From: Nocardia niwae NBRC 108934 = DSM 45340
GTDB taxonomy: Bacteria > Actinomycetota > Actinomycetes > Mycobacteriales > Mycobacteriaceae
NCBI RefSeq assembly: GCF_001613465.1
Contig: NZ_BDCK01000032.1
Location: forward strand, 62,001 to 126,000
Direction of reading: 5' to 3'
Length of the DNA stretch: 64,000 nucleotides
In this document: positions 52,207 through 61,116 of the stretch, one piece after another
Layout of the letters: every line of letters begins with the position of its first letter
How positions within the stretch are numbered: the first letter of the stretch is position 1
Made by a program: the position numbers and the translations under genes
Notes under the pieces: generated by a model
Seen by the model: the letters and a program-made list of their open reading frames with translations, nothing else
The model's database searches: none
Told to the model about the DNA's origin: nothing

Positions 52207-53115
52207 GTGTCCAACGGGACCGTCACCGCCGCGATCGTCGGGTCCGGCAACATCAGCACCGATCTGCTCTACAAATTGCTGCGTTCGCAGAAGATCCAGC
52301 CGCGCTGGATGATCGGGATCGACCCGGACAGCGAGGGTCTGAAGCGGGCGCGCGGGCTCGGGCTGGAAACCTCGCACGAGGGCGTGGACTGGCTGCTCGG
52401 ACAATCCGAACTGCCCGACCTGATCTTCGAGGCGACCTCGGCGTACGTGCACCGCGCCGCCGCACCGCGCTACGCCGAAGCGGGCATCCGCGCCGTCGAC
52501 CTCACCCCCGCCGCCGTCGGCCCCGCCGTCGTGCCGCCGGTGAACCTGGGAGCGAATATCGACGCGCCGAACGTCAACATGATCACCTGTGGCGGCCAGG
52601 CGACGATCCCGATCGTCGCCGCGGTGTCGCGGGTGGTACCGGTGCCGTACGCGGAGATCGTCGCGTCGGTGTCCTCGGTCTCCGCGGGCCCCGGCACCCG
52701 CGCGAACATCGATGAGTTCACCAAGACCACCAGCCGTGGCGTCGAGACCATCGGCGGAGCGCAGCGCGGCAAGGCCATCATCATCCTGAACCCGGCCGAG
52801 CCGCCGATGATCATGCGCGACACCATCTTCTGCGCCATCCCCGACGACGCGGACACCGACGCGATCGCCGACTCCATCCACCGGATGGTCGCCGACATCC
52901 AGCAGTACGTCCCCGGTTACCGGCTGCTCAACGAGCCGCAGTTCGACGAGCCCTCGGTCGTCTCCGGCGGCATGGCCAAGGTGTCGGTGTTCGTCGAGGT
53001 GGAGGGCGCGGGCGACTTCCTGCCCCCGTACGCGGGCAACCTCGACATCATGACCGCCGCCGCGACGCAGGTCGGCGAGGTCATCGCCGAACAGATCGTC
53101 ACGGCCCGGGTGTAA
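52207..53115 (+). CDS. hsaG: HsaG, acylating aldehyde dehydrogenase
   Basis: A 302-residue CoA-acylating aldehyde dehydrogenase. NAD binding is at AIVGSGNISTDLLYK and the catalytic Cys in NMITCGGQATIPI. It channels the aldehyde (propanal or acetaldehyde) from HsaF to acyl-CoA. GTG 52207 has GGGAGG upstream. HsaF and HsaG form a complex in this pathway, and the gene order hsaE-hsaG-hsaF is kept. Confidence 0.94.
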   Translation: MSNGTVTAAIVGSGNISTDLLYKLLRSQKIQPRWMIGIDPDSEGLKRARGLGLETSHEGVDWLLGQSELPDLIFEATSAYVHRAAAPRYAEAGIRAVDLTPAAVGPAVVPPVNLGANIDAPNVNMITCGGQATIPIVAAVSRVVPVPYAEIVASVSSVSAGPGTRANIDEFTKTTSRGVETIGGAQRGKAIIILNPAEPPMIMRDTIFCAIPDDADTDAIADSIHRMVADIQQYVPGYRLLNEPQFDEPSVVSGGMAKVSVFVEVEGAGDFLPPYAGNLDIMTAAATQVGEVIAEQIVTARV

Positions 53116-53127
53116 GGAGCTTTCGTC

Positions 53128-54165
53128 ATGGCCTACTCAGCAGAACTCGACATCCGCGTCACCGACACCTCGTTGCGCGACGGGTCCCACCACAAGCGTC
53201 ATCAGTTCACCGCCACCGAGGTTCGCGACATCGTGGCCGCGCTCGATGGCGCGGGCGTCCCGGTGATCGAGGTGACCCACGGCGACGGCCTCGGCGGCTC
53301 GTCGTTCAACTACGGCTTCTCCAAGACGCCGGAGCAGGACCTGGTCACCATCGCGGCCGAGACGGCCAAGCGGGCGAAGATCGCCGTGCTGATGCTGCCC
53401 GGCGTCGGCGTGAAGGAAGACATCAAGATCTCGCAGGACAACGGCGCGTCGATCTGCCGCATCGCGACGCACTGCACCGAGGCCGACGTGTCGATCCAGC
53501 ACTTCGGTCTGGCGCGGGAACTCGGGCTGGAGACGGTCGGGTTCCTGATGATGTCGCACACCCAGCCGCCGGAGGTGCTGGCCAAGCAGGCGCGCATCAT
53601 GGCGGACGCGGGCTGCCAGTGCGTCTACATCGTCGATTCCGCCGGAGCTCTTGTGCTGGAACAGGTTTCCGACCGGGTCGCGGCGGTGGTCGCTGAACTC
53701 GGCGACGACGCGCAGGTCGGCTTCCACGGCCACGAGAACCTCGACCTCGCCGTCGCCAACTCGGTCTACGCAATCCGCGCCGGCGCCACCCAGATCGACG
53801 GCAGCGCGAGGCGTTTCGGCGCGGGTGCGGGCAACACGCCGGTCGAGGCGCTGGTCGGTGTGTGCGACAAGCTGGGCGTCAGGACCGGCATCGATTTCTT
53901 CGCCATCGCCGACGCCGCCGAAGACGTCGTGCGTCCCGCGATGCCGCAGGAATGCCTGCTCGACCGCCAGGCCCTGATGATGGGCTACGCGGGCGTCTAC
54001 TCCAGCTTCCTCAAGCACGCCGAACGCCAGGCCGAGCGCTACGGCGTCTCGGCGGCCGAAATGCTGGTGCGCGCGGGCAAGCGCAAACTGGTCGGCGGCC
54101 AGGAGGATCAGCTGATCGACATCGCGCTGGAATTGCAGCGGGAGAAGGCGACCGTCACCGCCTGA
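53128..54165 (+). CDS. hsaF: HsaF, 4-hydroxy-2-oxoacid aldolase
   Basis: A 345-residue class II HMGL-type aldolase that splits 4-hydroxy-2-oxohexanoate to pyruvate and propanal. TSLRDGSHHKRHQ carries the catalytic Arg/Asp/His, FHGHENLDLAVANS the metal-binding His pair, and the C-terminal DmpG-like communication domain (about 285-345) binds HsaG. Ends the operon; the accessory insert follows. Confidence 0.95.
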   Translation: MAYSAELDIRVTDTSLRDGSHHKRHQFTATEVRDIVAALDGAGVPVIEVTHGDGLGGSSFNYGFSKTPEQDLVTIAAETAKRAKIAVLMLPGVGVKEDIKISQDNGASICRIATHCTEADVSIQHFGLARELGLETVGFLMMSHTQPPEVLAKQARIMADAGCQCVYIVDSAGALVLEQVSDRVAAVVAELGDDAQVGFHGHENLDLAVANSVYAIRAGATQIDGSARRFGAGAGNTPVEALVGVCDKLGVRTGIDFFAIADAAEDVVRPAMPQECLLDRQALMMGYAGVYSSFLKHAERQAERYGVSAAEMLVRAGKRKLVGGQEDQLIDIALELQREKATVTA

Positions 54166-54274
54166 CCGTTGCGGACCGGCACCGCTGTCGTGCACGTGGA
54201 AGGGTGGGGCGACGACGAGGAAGGCCGACCGCACCCATAGGCGCACCTGTGGACAACTGTGCACAAACCCCGCC

Positions 54275-54692
54275 CTACGGCAACGACGGGAGCGGGAAGC
54301 GCAGTAGCGCCGCGGCGAGGTGTTCCTCGAGTTCGGTGTCGGCCTTGACGTGCCGGACGGAGCCGCTCTCGTCGATGACGTTCTGGGCGAGTTCGTCCAG
54401 GATGTCCTCGGTCGGCCGGGGCCGGTCGCCCGACACCGGGCACTCGTCGCCGGACAGGCCGAGCCAGCCGCAGCTGTCGCAGACCGCCCCGGTTGACCAG
54501 CGCGCCGTCCTGGATCGGCAGGGTGTCCACCGCCTTGGCGGTGGCGGCTCGCAGGCAGTTCGCGACGCCCACGACGGCCGGGTTGCCGGTGGCGATCCGC
54601 TCCAGCACCTCGCCGACCCGGCGGGCGCGCGGCGGTGCCACGGTGAGGGTCCTCCTGCACGCCGCACCGACGTCGTGATTCACCGAGCTCAA
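54275..54692 (-). pseudogene. frameshifted 3' remnant of a baeRF/Vms1-type release-factor-like gene
   Basis: Two frames join to give the C-terminal domain of bacterial eRF1-like (baeRF) proteins: first RRVGEVLERIATGNPAVVGV, AVDTLPIQDGALVNR in the frame starting near 54692, then CDSCGWLGLSGDECPVSG, RPTEDILDELAQNVID and the ending LLRFPLPSLP in the second frame. Removing one C from the CCCC run at 54487-54490 restores an unbroken ALVNRAVCDSCGW reading. The N-terminal two thirds of the family (about 250 residues) is absent upstream. It is therefore truncated and frameshifted; a sequencing error could explain only the frameshift. Confidence 0.75.
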
Positions 54693-54752
54693 TCGCCCGG
54701 TACAGGCTCGGGCACGACCGGGGAACCCGAGCGCCGACTCGTGCGTGCGCCG

Positions 54753-55598
54753 TCAACCGGCACGGAGGACGGTGATCAGCTCCTCGGCCGGAATAGTGCG
54801 GGGGCGGTCGCTGACCTGTCCGTCACCGAGCTCCACCAGGCGCCAGACCCGATCCTCGCGCAGGACGAAGTCGGCCGTGACGAAGGGGAGGCCGAGTGCG
54901 GCGATAGCGTCCTCGACGGCGGCCGCGTCGAATTCGGCCTCCGGCATCTCGTCCGGGGTATCCGGGTGCGGGCCGACCAACCGGCATTTGCCCTCCAGCC
55001 ACCAGGTGCGGATTTCCGCCGACCGGAAACGCTCGAAGCGGCGCAGGACGAATCCGCCGGTCAGCTCATCGCCACGCAATTCACGGAATCTGTTCGCGAT
55101 GCGCCAGGCGGCGCCGGCGTCCGCTGTGTCCGGAATGAACGCCGCTTCGTGCCAGTAGTGCTTCATCGACTTGGTGTAGTCGCGCAGGACGGCGGCACCC
55201 GTCCCGAGTTCCCGGCACGCGCGATCGAACGCGGCGCGATCATCCCCGGTCGTCCATACCGATCGCGGAGTCATCTCGGCCAGTGCGGGGTACCACCCGG
55301 GCAATTCATGGGCGCGCCGGTACTGCTCCGCGGTCGTGCGTAAGGTGACGCCCCGCTGCCGCAAGCTCCGGTCGAACGCGGCGTACTGATCGCTACGCAA
55401 CATCCACCCGCGATAGACAGCCACACCGTCCGGGCGAACGCGGTTAACGGCCCCCTCCGCGCCGCCAGGGCGGGTCAACGCGTCGTGATCGACCACAGCG
55501 ACCTCCAGCCCGGCGTCGCTCGCCGCATCCGCCTCGGCGGCGAAATGCTCGTCGACACGCTGGGAACGGAGCACATCGGCCGGAACAAGCAGCAGCAC
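54753..55598 (-). CDS. ATP-grasp domain protein
   Basis: A 281-residue protein with an N-terminal Rossmann-like part and a C-terminal ATP-grasp fold (about 110-275): FVLRRFERFRSAEIRTWWLEG is the ATP-grasp Lys/Glu-type strand region and ADFVLREDRVWRLVELGDGQ has the terminal metal-binding Glu. It resembles DUF4343-type members that ligate an unknown carboxylate and amine. No precursor peptide or partner gene adjoins it. GTG 55598. Confidence 0.8.
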   Translation of the reverse strand: MLLLVPADVLRSQRVDEHFAAEADAASDAGLEVAVVDHDALTRPGGAEGAVNRVRPDGVAVYRGWMLRSDQYAAFDRSLRQRGVTLRTTAEQYRRAHELPGWYPALAEMTPRSVWTTGDDRAAFDRACRELGTGAAVLRDYTKSMKHYWHEAAFIPDTADAGAAWRIANRFRELRGDELTGGFVLRRFERFRSAEIRTWWLEGKCRLVGPHPDTPDEMPEAEFDAAAVEDAIAALGLPFVTADFVLREDRVWRLVELGDGQVSDRPRTIPAEELITVLRAG

Positions 55599-55658
55599 GG
55601 CCCAATCCTCGCGCGTCGATACGCGATTCCCAACCGATTTCCGCGCATGACCGGACCG

Positions 55659-56222
55659 CTATCCGCTCAATTCCATCACGATCCTGCGCAGCTGGGTGGC
55701 GCGCTCGGCGGACGTCCGCGACTTCATCAGCCGCAGGAACAGCGCGTACCGCGCGGTGCGGTCGAGCTGATCAAAACGATCTCGGGCGCACGAGCTTTCG
55801 CTGAGAGCGGCGGACAAATCGGCAGGACAGGTGGCGGTGCGCTGAGGCGCGTAGGCGGCCTGCCATCGGCCGTCGGACCGGGCGGCGGCGATGGCGGCCG
55901 AGCCGGGTGAACGCATGCGGCCCGCGGCGATCAGCGCTTCGGCTTTGGCGACATTGACTTGCGACCAAGGACTCTTCGGACGACGCGGTGAATATCGCTG
56001 AAGGTAGTGGTCGGCGTCGAGGCCGCGGCGATGACTGTCGATCCAGCCGAAGCACAGCGCCCCGTCGAGCGCCTCGGCATTGCTGATCGTGTTGCCCCCG
56101 CCCCCCTTCTTCGCGATCTTCAGCCACACATCGTCTGCTCGCGAGTGATTGACCGCAAGCCATTCCTCCCACTGCCCGAGGTCAGCGCAATCCAAGATCC
56201 CTGTCTCATCGAACCGGCCCAC
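55659..56222 (-). CDS. YdeI/OmpD-associated family protein
   Basis: A 187-residue protein. FGWIDSHRRGLDADHYLQRYSPRRPKSPWS is the family signature (the part GWIDSHRRGLD, then YSPRRPKSPWS), with VWLKIAKKGGGGNTISNAEAL before it. YdeI-family proteins have been implicated in resistance to cationic compounds in some bacteria, but the biochemical activity is unclear. GTG 56222 with GGGAGG five bases upstream is chosen; a longer open frame upstream runs through the inverted repeat. Confidence 0.82.
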   Translation of the reverse strand: MGRFDETGILDCADLGQWEEWLAVNHSRADDVWLKIAKKGGGGNTISNAEALDGALCFGWIDSHRRGLDADHYLQRYSPRRPKSPWSQVNVAKAEALIAAGRMRSPGSAAIAAARSDGRWQAAYAPQRTATCPADLSAALSESSCARDRFDQLDRTARYALFLRLMKSRTSAERATQLRRIVMELSG

Positions 56223-56302
56223 GGCGTCCTCCCAAATCCGGTGCTCCCTTACCCACCCATCCTCCGTCCCAAAGTGCTCACCGAATGAGCACTTAACCCT
56301 TC

Positions 56303-56357
56303 GAGTGGTACATGAGCGTGCGGTCATCTCGCGTTTCGACGCGCTCATGTACCACTC
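56303..56357. repeat. 16-bp perfect inverted repeat at the break of the truncated ATPase
   Basis: GAGTGGTACATGAGCG (56303-56318) and its exact reverse complement CGCTCATGTACCACTC (56342-56357) flank a 23-base centre; CTTCG extends both arms with a two-base bulge on one side. It lies precisely where homology of the following gene to DUF234-type ATPases begins, and the ORF's only ATG falls within the left arm. Confidence 0.75.
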
Positions 56358-57301
56358 ACGAAGAAGCAGCGGAGTTCTGGGGGATCACCGATGCGCGGCT
56401 GGCTCTGCTCGTGCATTCGGTGGTGGGCGGCACGCCGGCGTGTCGGACCGAGATGATTCGCTACGACGCGCCTGCGGATCTCGCGGATTTCGATGATTGG
56501 GTGGTTCGAGCCATCCTGTCCCCCGGAAGCCCGATGTTCCTGGAAGCGCGGTACCTGCTCGCCGAGGAGCCTGATCTCCGCGACGGCGCGCTCTATCACT
56601 CGGTGCTCAACGCCATCGCCACCGGCAACACCGGCCGGGGCGGCATCGCCGGTCACGTCGGCCGCCCGGTGAATACGCTGGCGCACCCTTTGACCGTGCT
56701 CGAGGACACCGGATTCATCACTCGCGAACCCGACGCGTTCCGCGCCAACCGCAGCGATTTCCGCATCGCCGAACCGCTGGTCACCTTCTATCACGCGATC
56801 ATGCGGCCGTTCTGGCCTCAGCTGACCTTGGCCGCCGACACCCGCCGTATCTGGCAACGGGCCTCGCATCGGTACACGAGTAACGTGATCGGCCCGCACT
56901 TCGAGCGGATCTGCCGCGAGTGGGCGATGCTTTTCGCCCACGAAGCCACTGGCCGGAGTCGGCTCGGTGACCTTCCGGTGCAGGTTTCGTCGGGCACGGT
57001 CAATGATTCGGTGAACCGTACGACGCATGAGGTCGATGTCGTCGCGATCGGTTACGCCGAGGACGGTCGCCCCCCGCTGCTCGGTATCGGTGAGGCCAAG
57101 TGGAACGAGGTGATGGGCCTGGGCCACTTGGAGCGGCTACAGCGCATCCGGGAACTGCTGACGGCGAGCGGGAAATTCGATGTCACCGGCATGCGTTTGC
57201 TCTGCTTCTCCGGCGCGGGATTCAGCGAGGACCTGCAACGGGCCGAGCGCGAAGGCGCGGTCGAGCTGATCGGACCGGACGAACTGTACGGCCGCTCGTG
57301 A
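56312..57301 (+). pseudogene. 5'-truncated archaeal-ATPase/DUF234-type gene
   Basis: A 329-codon open frame whose homologous part starts only at EEAAEFWGITDARLALLVHS and continues through the DUF234 region (FLEARYLLAEEPDLRDG, YHSVLNAIATGNTGRGGIAG, FRIAEPLVTFYHAI) to a nuclease-like end with a GEAKW motif. Complete family members carry about 170 further N-terminal residues with Walker A and B; neither is present here. ATG 56312 lies inside an inverted repeat and has no ribosome binding site. It is most likely a remnant, though the frame has stayed open. Confidence 0.7.
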
Positions 57302-57406
57302 ACGCGCGGCCCGACGGGCGCTGGTGTGGAGATGAGATCGCGCTTCGCGGCCGAGGTGAGCGCTACGAGTGTTCCGTAGCGCGTCGCGGCGTCCTCGTCG
57401 AGCGGC

Positions 57407-57979
57407 TTACAGCCAGGTGTCCAATGTCGTCGTCGTCAGGAAGTGCTCCAGGTCCGCGCGCCACGGGGCCGGGGTGGTCTTCTCCGGTTCGATGGCGGTG
57501 TACTGCCCTCGGTAGAACAGTAGGGGGCGGCCCGTGGTGGTGGTTTCGGAGAGGGCTTGGACCCGGCCGATGACGATGTAGTGGTCGCCGCCGTCGACGA
57601 CGCTGTCGACCGTGCACTGGATGGTGGCCAGCGCGTCGTCCAGGACGGGGAGTTCCAGATCGGAGCTGTGCCAAGCGGCGCCGGCGAACTTGTCGGGCTC
57701 GCGGGAGCCGAAGCGGGCGCACAGCTCGCGCTGCTGTTCGGCGAGGACATTCACGCAGAAGCGGCCGGTTTTCTCGATCGCCGCCCAGGATCGGGACGCC
57801 TTGGTGGGGCAGAACAGCACCAGCGGCGGTTCGAGGGAGAGGGCGGCGAAGGACTGGCAGGCGAAGCCGATCGGCGCCCCGTCACCGTCGAAGGTGGTGA
57901 TCACGGTGATGCCGGTGCAGAACTGCCCCAGCACGTTCCGGAACTGCCGTGGATCGATCTCGGATCCGTCCGCGGTCAT
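57407..57979 (-). CDS. hsaB: HsaB, flavin reductase of the HsaAB monooxygenase
   Basis: A 190-residue NADH:FMN oxidoreductase that supplies reduced flavin to HsaA. FCTGITVITTFDGDG, GFACQSFAALSLEPPLVLFC and the ending TPAPWRADLEHFLTTTTLDT match HsaB. ATG 57979 is used; an in-frame GTG at 58003 overlaps the hsaC stop codon (GTGA) and would give 198 residues. Last gene of hsaA-hsaD-hsaC-hsaB. Confidence 0.93.
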   Translation of the reverse strand: MTADGSEIDPRQFRNVLGQFCTGITVITTFDGDGAPIGFACQSFAALSLEPPLVLFCPTKASRSWAAIEKTGRFCVNVLAEQQRELCARFGSREPDKFAGAAWHSSDLELPVLDDALATIQCTVDSVVDGGDHYIVIGRVQALSETTTTGRPLLFYRGQYTAIEPEKTTPAPWRADLEHFLTTTTLDTWL

Positions 57980-57999
57980 CGTTTCGCTCGCCCTCTCGG

Positions 58000-58905
58000 T
58001 CACTGCTGCCGCTGTCCGACGGTGAAGTCGTGGCCCCACAGGCTGACCGCGGTGGATTCCCGCGCGATCCAGTCGTGGTCGTCCACTTCCAGACCCTCAC
58101 AACCGAATTCGACGTCGAACCCGCCCGGCGTCTTCATGTAGAAGGAGAGCATCTTGTCGTTGACGTGCCGTCCCAGCGTCGCCGACATCTTGACCTTCTT
58201 GCGCAGCGCGCGATCCAGGGCCAGCCCGACGTCGTCGGCGTTCTCCACCTCGATCATCAGGTGCACGATGCCGCTGGGTGTCGGCATGGGCAGGAACGCC
58301 AGCGAGTGGTGGCGCGGGTTGCAGCCGAAGAAGCGCAGCCAGGCGGGCTCGCCGTCGGCCGGGCGGCCGACCATCTGCGGTGGCAGCCGCATCGAGTCGC
58401 GCAGCCGGAAGCCGAGCACGTCGCGGTAGAACTCCAGCGCCGCCTTGTCGTCCTTGGTGGACAGCACCACGTGCCCGAGCCCCTGCTCCTCGGTGACGAA
58501 CTTGTGCCCGTATGGGCTGACCACCCGGCGATGCTCCAGCGCCGCACCGTGGAACGCCTCGAGCGTGTTACCGGAGGGGTCGTCGAACCGGATCAGCTCG
58601 TACACCCGGCGATCGGCCAGTTCGGCGGCGGTGCCCTCCTTGAAGGGCACACCGGCCGCGTCCAACCGGTCGCGGATGTCCTGCAGCTCCTCGGCGTTGG
58701 CGGTTTCCCAGCCCGAGATCTGCAGCCGGTCCTTCTCGCCGGGGACGATCACCAGCCGGGCCGGGAACTCGTCCATGCGCAAATACAGCGCTTCGGGGTC
58801 GGCGCCCTTGCCCTCGACCATGCCGAGGACTTTGAGCCCGTACTCCCGCCAGGCGGCCATGTCGGTCGCCTCGATACGCAGATAACCCAGTGAACGGATG
58901 CCCAT
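58000..58905 (-). CDS. hsaC: HsaC, extradiol catechol dioxygenase (3,4-DHSA dioxygenase)
   Basis: A 301-residue type I extradiol dioxygenase that meta-cleaves ring A of 3,4-DHSA. Iron ligands by family position are the His of QGLGHVVLST, the second His in NPRHHSLAFLP and the Glu of GFDVEFGCEGLE. ATG 58905 is overlapped by the hsaD stop codon (TGATG) and preceded by AAGGAG, indicating coupled translation. Confidence 0.95.
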   Translation of the reverse strand: MGIRSLGYLRIEATDMAAWREYGLKVLGMVEGKGADPEALYLRMDEFPARLVIVPGEKDRLQISGWETANAEELQDIRDRLDAAGVPFKEGTAAELADRRVYELIRFDDPSGNTLEAFHGAALEHRRVVSPYGHKFVTEEQGLGHVVLSTKDDKAALEFYRDVLGFRLRDSMRLPPQMVGRPADGEPAWLRFFGCNPRHHSLAFLPMPTPSGIVHLMIEVENADDVGLALDRALRKKVKMSATLGRHVNDKMLSFYMKTPGGFDVEFGCEGLEVDDHDWIARESTAVSLWGHDFTVGQRQQ

Positions 58906-59789
58906 CACTTCTCCTTGACGCCCGCGAGGAAATCGATCGCGAGCCGGTTGAATTCGTGGAACTTCTCCAGCTGTGCCCAGTGTCCGCATCCACCGAAAAC
59001 GTGCAACTGTGCCCGCGGGATCAGTTTGGTCGCCACCAGCGCACCGTCGAGCGGGTTGACCCGATCCTCGCGGCCCCAGATCAGCAGCACCGGCTGGCGC
59101 AACTTGTAGGCGTCGCGCCAGAGCATGCCCTTCTCGAAGTCCGCGCTCGCGAACGACTTGCCCATCGCCCGGGTCGCGGCCAGCGCCTCGGGCGTGCTCG
59201 CCGAGGCGAACCGCTCGTCGATCAACTCGTCGGTGACCAGCGACTGGTCGAAGACCATGATGCGCAGGAACGCCTCCAGGTTCTCCCTGGTCGGCTCGTA
59301 GTTGAACTTGGAAAGCAGCTTCACGCCCTCGGTCGGGTCGGGCGCGAACAGGTTGGTGCTCAGCCCGCCCGGGCCCATCAGGATCAGCTTCCCGGCGCGA
59401 TCCGGGTAGTCCAGCGCGAACCGGACCGCCGCGCCGCCGCCCAGCGAGTTGCCCAGCAGGTGCACCCGGGAGGTGATCTCCAGATGGTCGAGCAGATCCT
59501 TCAGCGCCGAGGCGCTGTGCACGAAGTACTGCGGATGCTCGGTGGGCTTGTCGGAGCGGCCGTAGCCCGGCTGGTCCACCGCGAGCACGTGGAAGTGCTC
59601 GGCCAGCACCGGGATGTTGCGCGCGAAGTTCGACCACGAGGACGCGCCCGGCCCGCCGCCGTGCAGCAGGACGATCGTCGGCCCGTTGCCCACGCCCGCC
59701 TCGTGGTAGTGCAGCCGCAGATCGGATCGCACCTGCGCGTAGCGCGAGGTCGATTCGGCGGTGAGTTCCGCGGTCGATGTCACGGTCAC
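58905..59789 (-). CDS. hsaD: HsaD, meta-cleavage product hydrolase
   Basis: A 294-residue alpha/beta-hydrolase cleaving the DSHA ring-A product into DOHNAA and hydroxyhexadienoate. The nucleophile is in LLGNSLGGGAAV, the oxyanion segment in LLHGGGPGASSW, the Asp in REDRVNPLDG and the His in GCGHWAQLE. GTG 59789 begins two bases after hsaA ends. Its product is the substrate of HsaE, encoded 7 kb away. Confidence 0.95.
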   Translation of the reverse strand: MTVTSTAELTAESTSRYAQVRSDLRLHYHEAGVGNGPTIVLLHGGGPGASSWSNFARNIPVLAEHFHVLAVDQPGYGRSDKPTEHPQYFVHSASALKDLLDHLEITSRVHLLGNSLGGGAAVRFALDYPDRAGKLILMGPGGLSTNLFAPDPTEGVKLLSKFNYEPTRENLEAFLRIMVFDQSLVTDELIDERFASASTPEALAATRAMGKSFASADFEKGMLWRDAYKLRQPVLLIWGREDRVNPLDGALVATKLIPRAQLHVFGGCGHWAQLEKFHEFNRLAIDFLAGVKEK

Positions 59790-59791
59790 CC

Positions 59792-60955
59792 CTACACCAT
59801 GCCGTCGGTGACAGGGAGGCCGAACTCGTGCGTGCCGTACATCAGGTAGGCGCGCTCGGGATCGTTGGCCGCGTGCACCCGGCCCGCGTGCGCGTCGCGC
59901 CAGAAGCGCTGCAGCGGAGTGCCGTTGGACAGCGCGGTGGCGCCGGAGCTCTCGAACAGCTTGTCGATCGCGGCGATCGATCGGCCGGTCGCGCGCACCT
60001 GGTCGCGGCGGGCGCGCACGCGCAGGTCGAACGGGATCTCCTTGCCCGCCACCAGCAGCGCGTATTCGTCGGCGACGTTGCCCGACAACTGCCGCCACGC
60101 GGCGTCGATGTCGCTGGCGGCCTCCGCGATGCGCACCTTGGCGAACGGGTCCTCCTTGGCCTTCTCGCCCGCGTAGGCCGCGCGCACCCGCTTGCCCTGG
60201 TGCTCGACGTGCGCCGCGTAGGCGCCGTAGGCCATGCCGACGATCGGAGTGGAGATCGTGGTGGGATGGATGGTGCCCCAGGGCATCTTGTAGACCGGAT
60301 CGGTGTTCTGTTCCAGGCCGGGCGACTTCAGCTCGCTCATGGCGCGGAAACTGAGGAACCGGTGCGAGGGCACGAACACGTCTTTCACCACGACGGTGTT
60401 GGACCCGGTGCCGCGCAGGCCGACCACGTTCCACACGTCGTCGATGCGGTAGTCGTCGCGCGGGATGAGGAAGCTGCCGAAGTCGACCGGCTTGCCGTCC
60501 TTGATCACCGGGCCGCCGAGCACCGCCCAGGTGGCGTGATCGCAGCCGGACGACCAGGCCCACGCGCCGTTGACGAGGTAGCCGCCGTCGACCACGGTGC
60601 CCGCGCCCATCGGCGCGTAGGAGGAGGAGATCCGCACTTCGGTGTCCTCGCCCCAGACGTCTTCCTGCGCCTGCTGCGCGAACAGCGCGAGGTGCCAGTT
60701 GTGCACGCCCACAATGCCCGCCACCCAGCCGGTGGACCCGCAGGCGCTGGCGATCTTGCGCACGGTGTCGTAGAAGACCACCGGATCGGCGGCGTGACCG
60801 CCCCACTGCTTGGGCTGGAGCAGCCGGAAGAAGCCGGTCTCCTGCAACGCCTTCATGCTTTCGTCGGGGATGCGCCGCAGGTCCTCGGCCTCCTGTGCGC
60901 GTTCGCGCAACGTCGGCAACAGCGCTTCGACCCGTTCGGTCACTTCTTGCGTCAT
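59792..60955 (-). CDS. hsaA: HsaA, flavin-dependent 3-HSA hydroxylase
   Basis: A 387-residue oxygenase component with the acyl-CoA dehydrogenase fold, hydroxylating 3-HSA to 3,4-DHSA with FMNH2 from HsaB. GFFRLLQPKQWGGHAADPVV and SIAAIDKLFESSGATALSNG are typical, and IHPTTISTPIVGMAYGAY lines the flavin site. ATG 60955 with AGGAG ten bases upstream is preferred over ATG 61000. First gene of the operon, divergent from kshA across two KstR boxes. Confidence 0.94.
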   Translation of the reverse strand: MTQEVTERVEALLPTLRERAQEAEDLRRIPDESMKALQETGFFRLLQPKQWGGHAADPVVFYDTVRKIASACGSTGWVAGIVGVHNWHLALFAQQAQEDVWGEDTEVRISSSYAPMGAGTVVDGGYLVNGAWAWSSGCDHATWAVLGGPVIKDGKPVDFGSFLIPRDDYRIDDVWNVVGLRGTGSNTVVVKDVFVPSHRFLSFRAMSELKSPGLEQNTDPVYKMPWGTIHPTTISTPIVGMAYGAYAAHVEHQGKRVRAAYAGEKAKEDPFAKVRIAEAASDIDAAWRQLSGNVADEYALLVAGKEIPFDLRVRARRDQVRATGRSIAAIDKLFESSGATALSNGTPLQRFWRDAHAGRVHAANDPERAYLMYGTHEFGLPVTDGMV

Positions 60956-61013
60956 CTCGGGACCTGCTCCTGCCTGGTCGGTTGATGTCCGGAATCTCAT
61001 TTGCCTCTGAGAC

Positions 61014-61027
61014 TAGAACAGGTTCCT
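61014..61027. promoter_or_regulatory. KstR operator (hsaA side)
   Basis: TAGAACAGGTTCCT matches the KstR motif with the second arm slightly degraded; 59 bases upstream of the hsaA start. Confidence 0.75.
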
Positions 61028-61116
61028 ATTTCTGTCGAGAACCGGTGTCCACCCCTGCCTGGACATGCGCTCATGCAGGAAGTGAGGGGAATCGCTGGCA
61101 TCCAGAGCGCCAGTTT

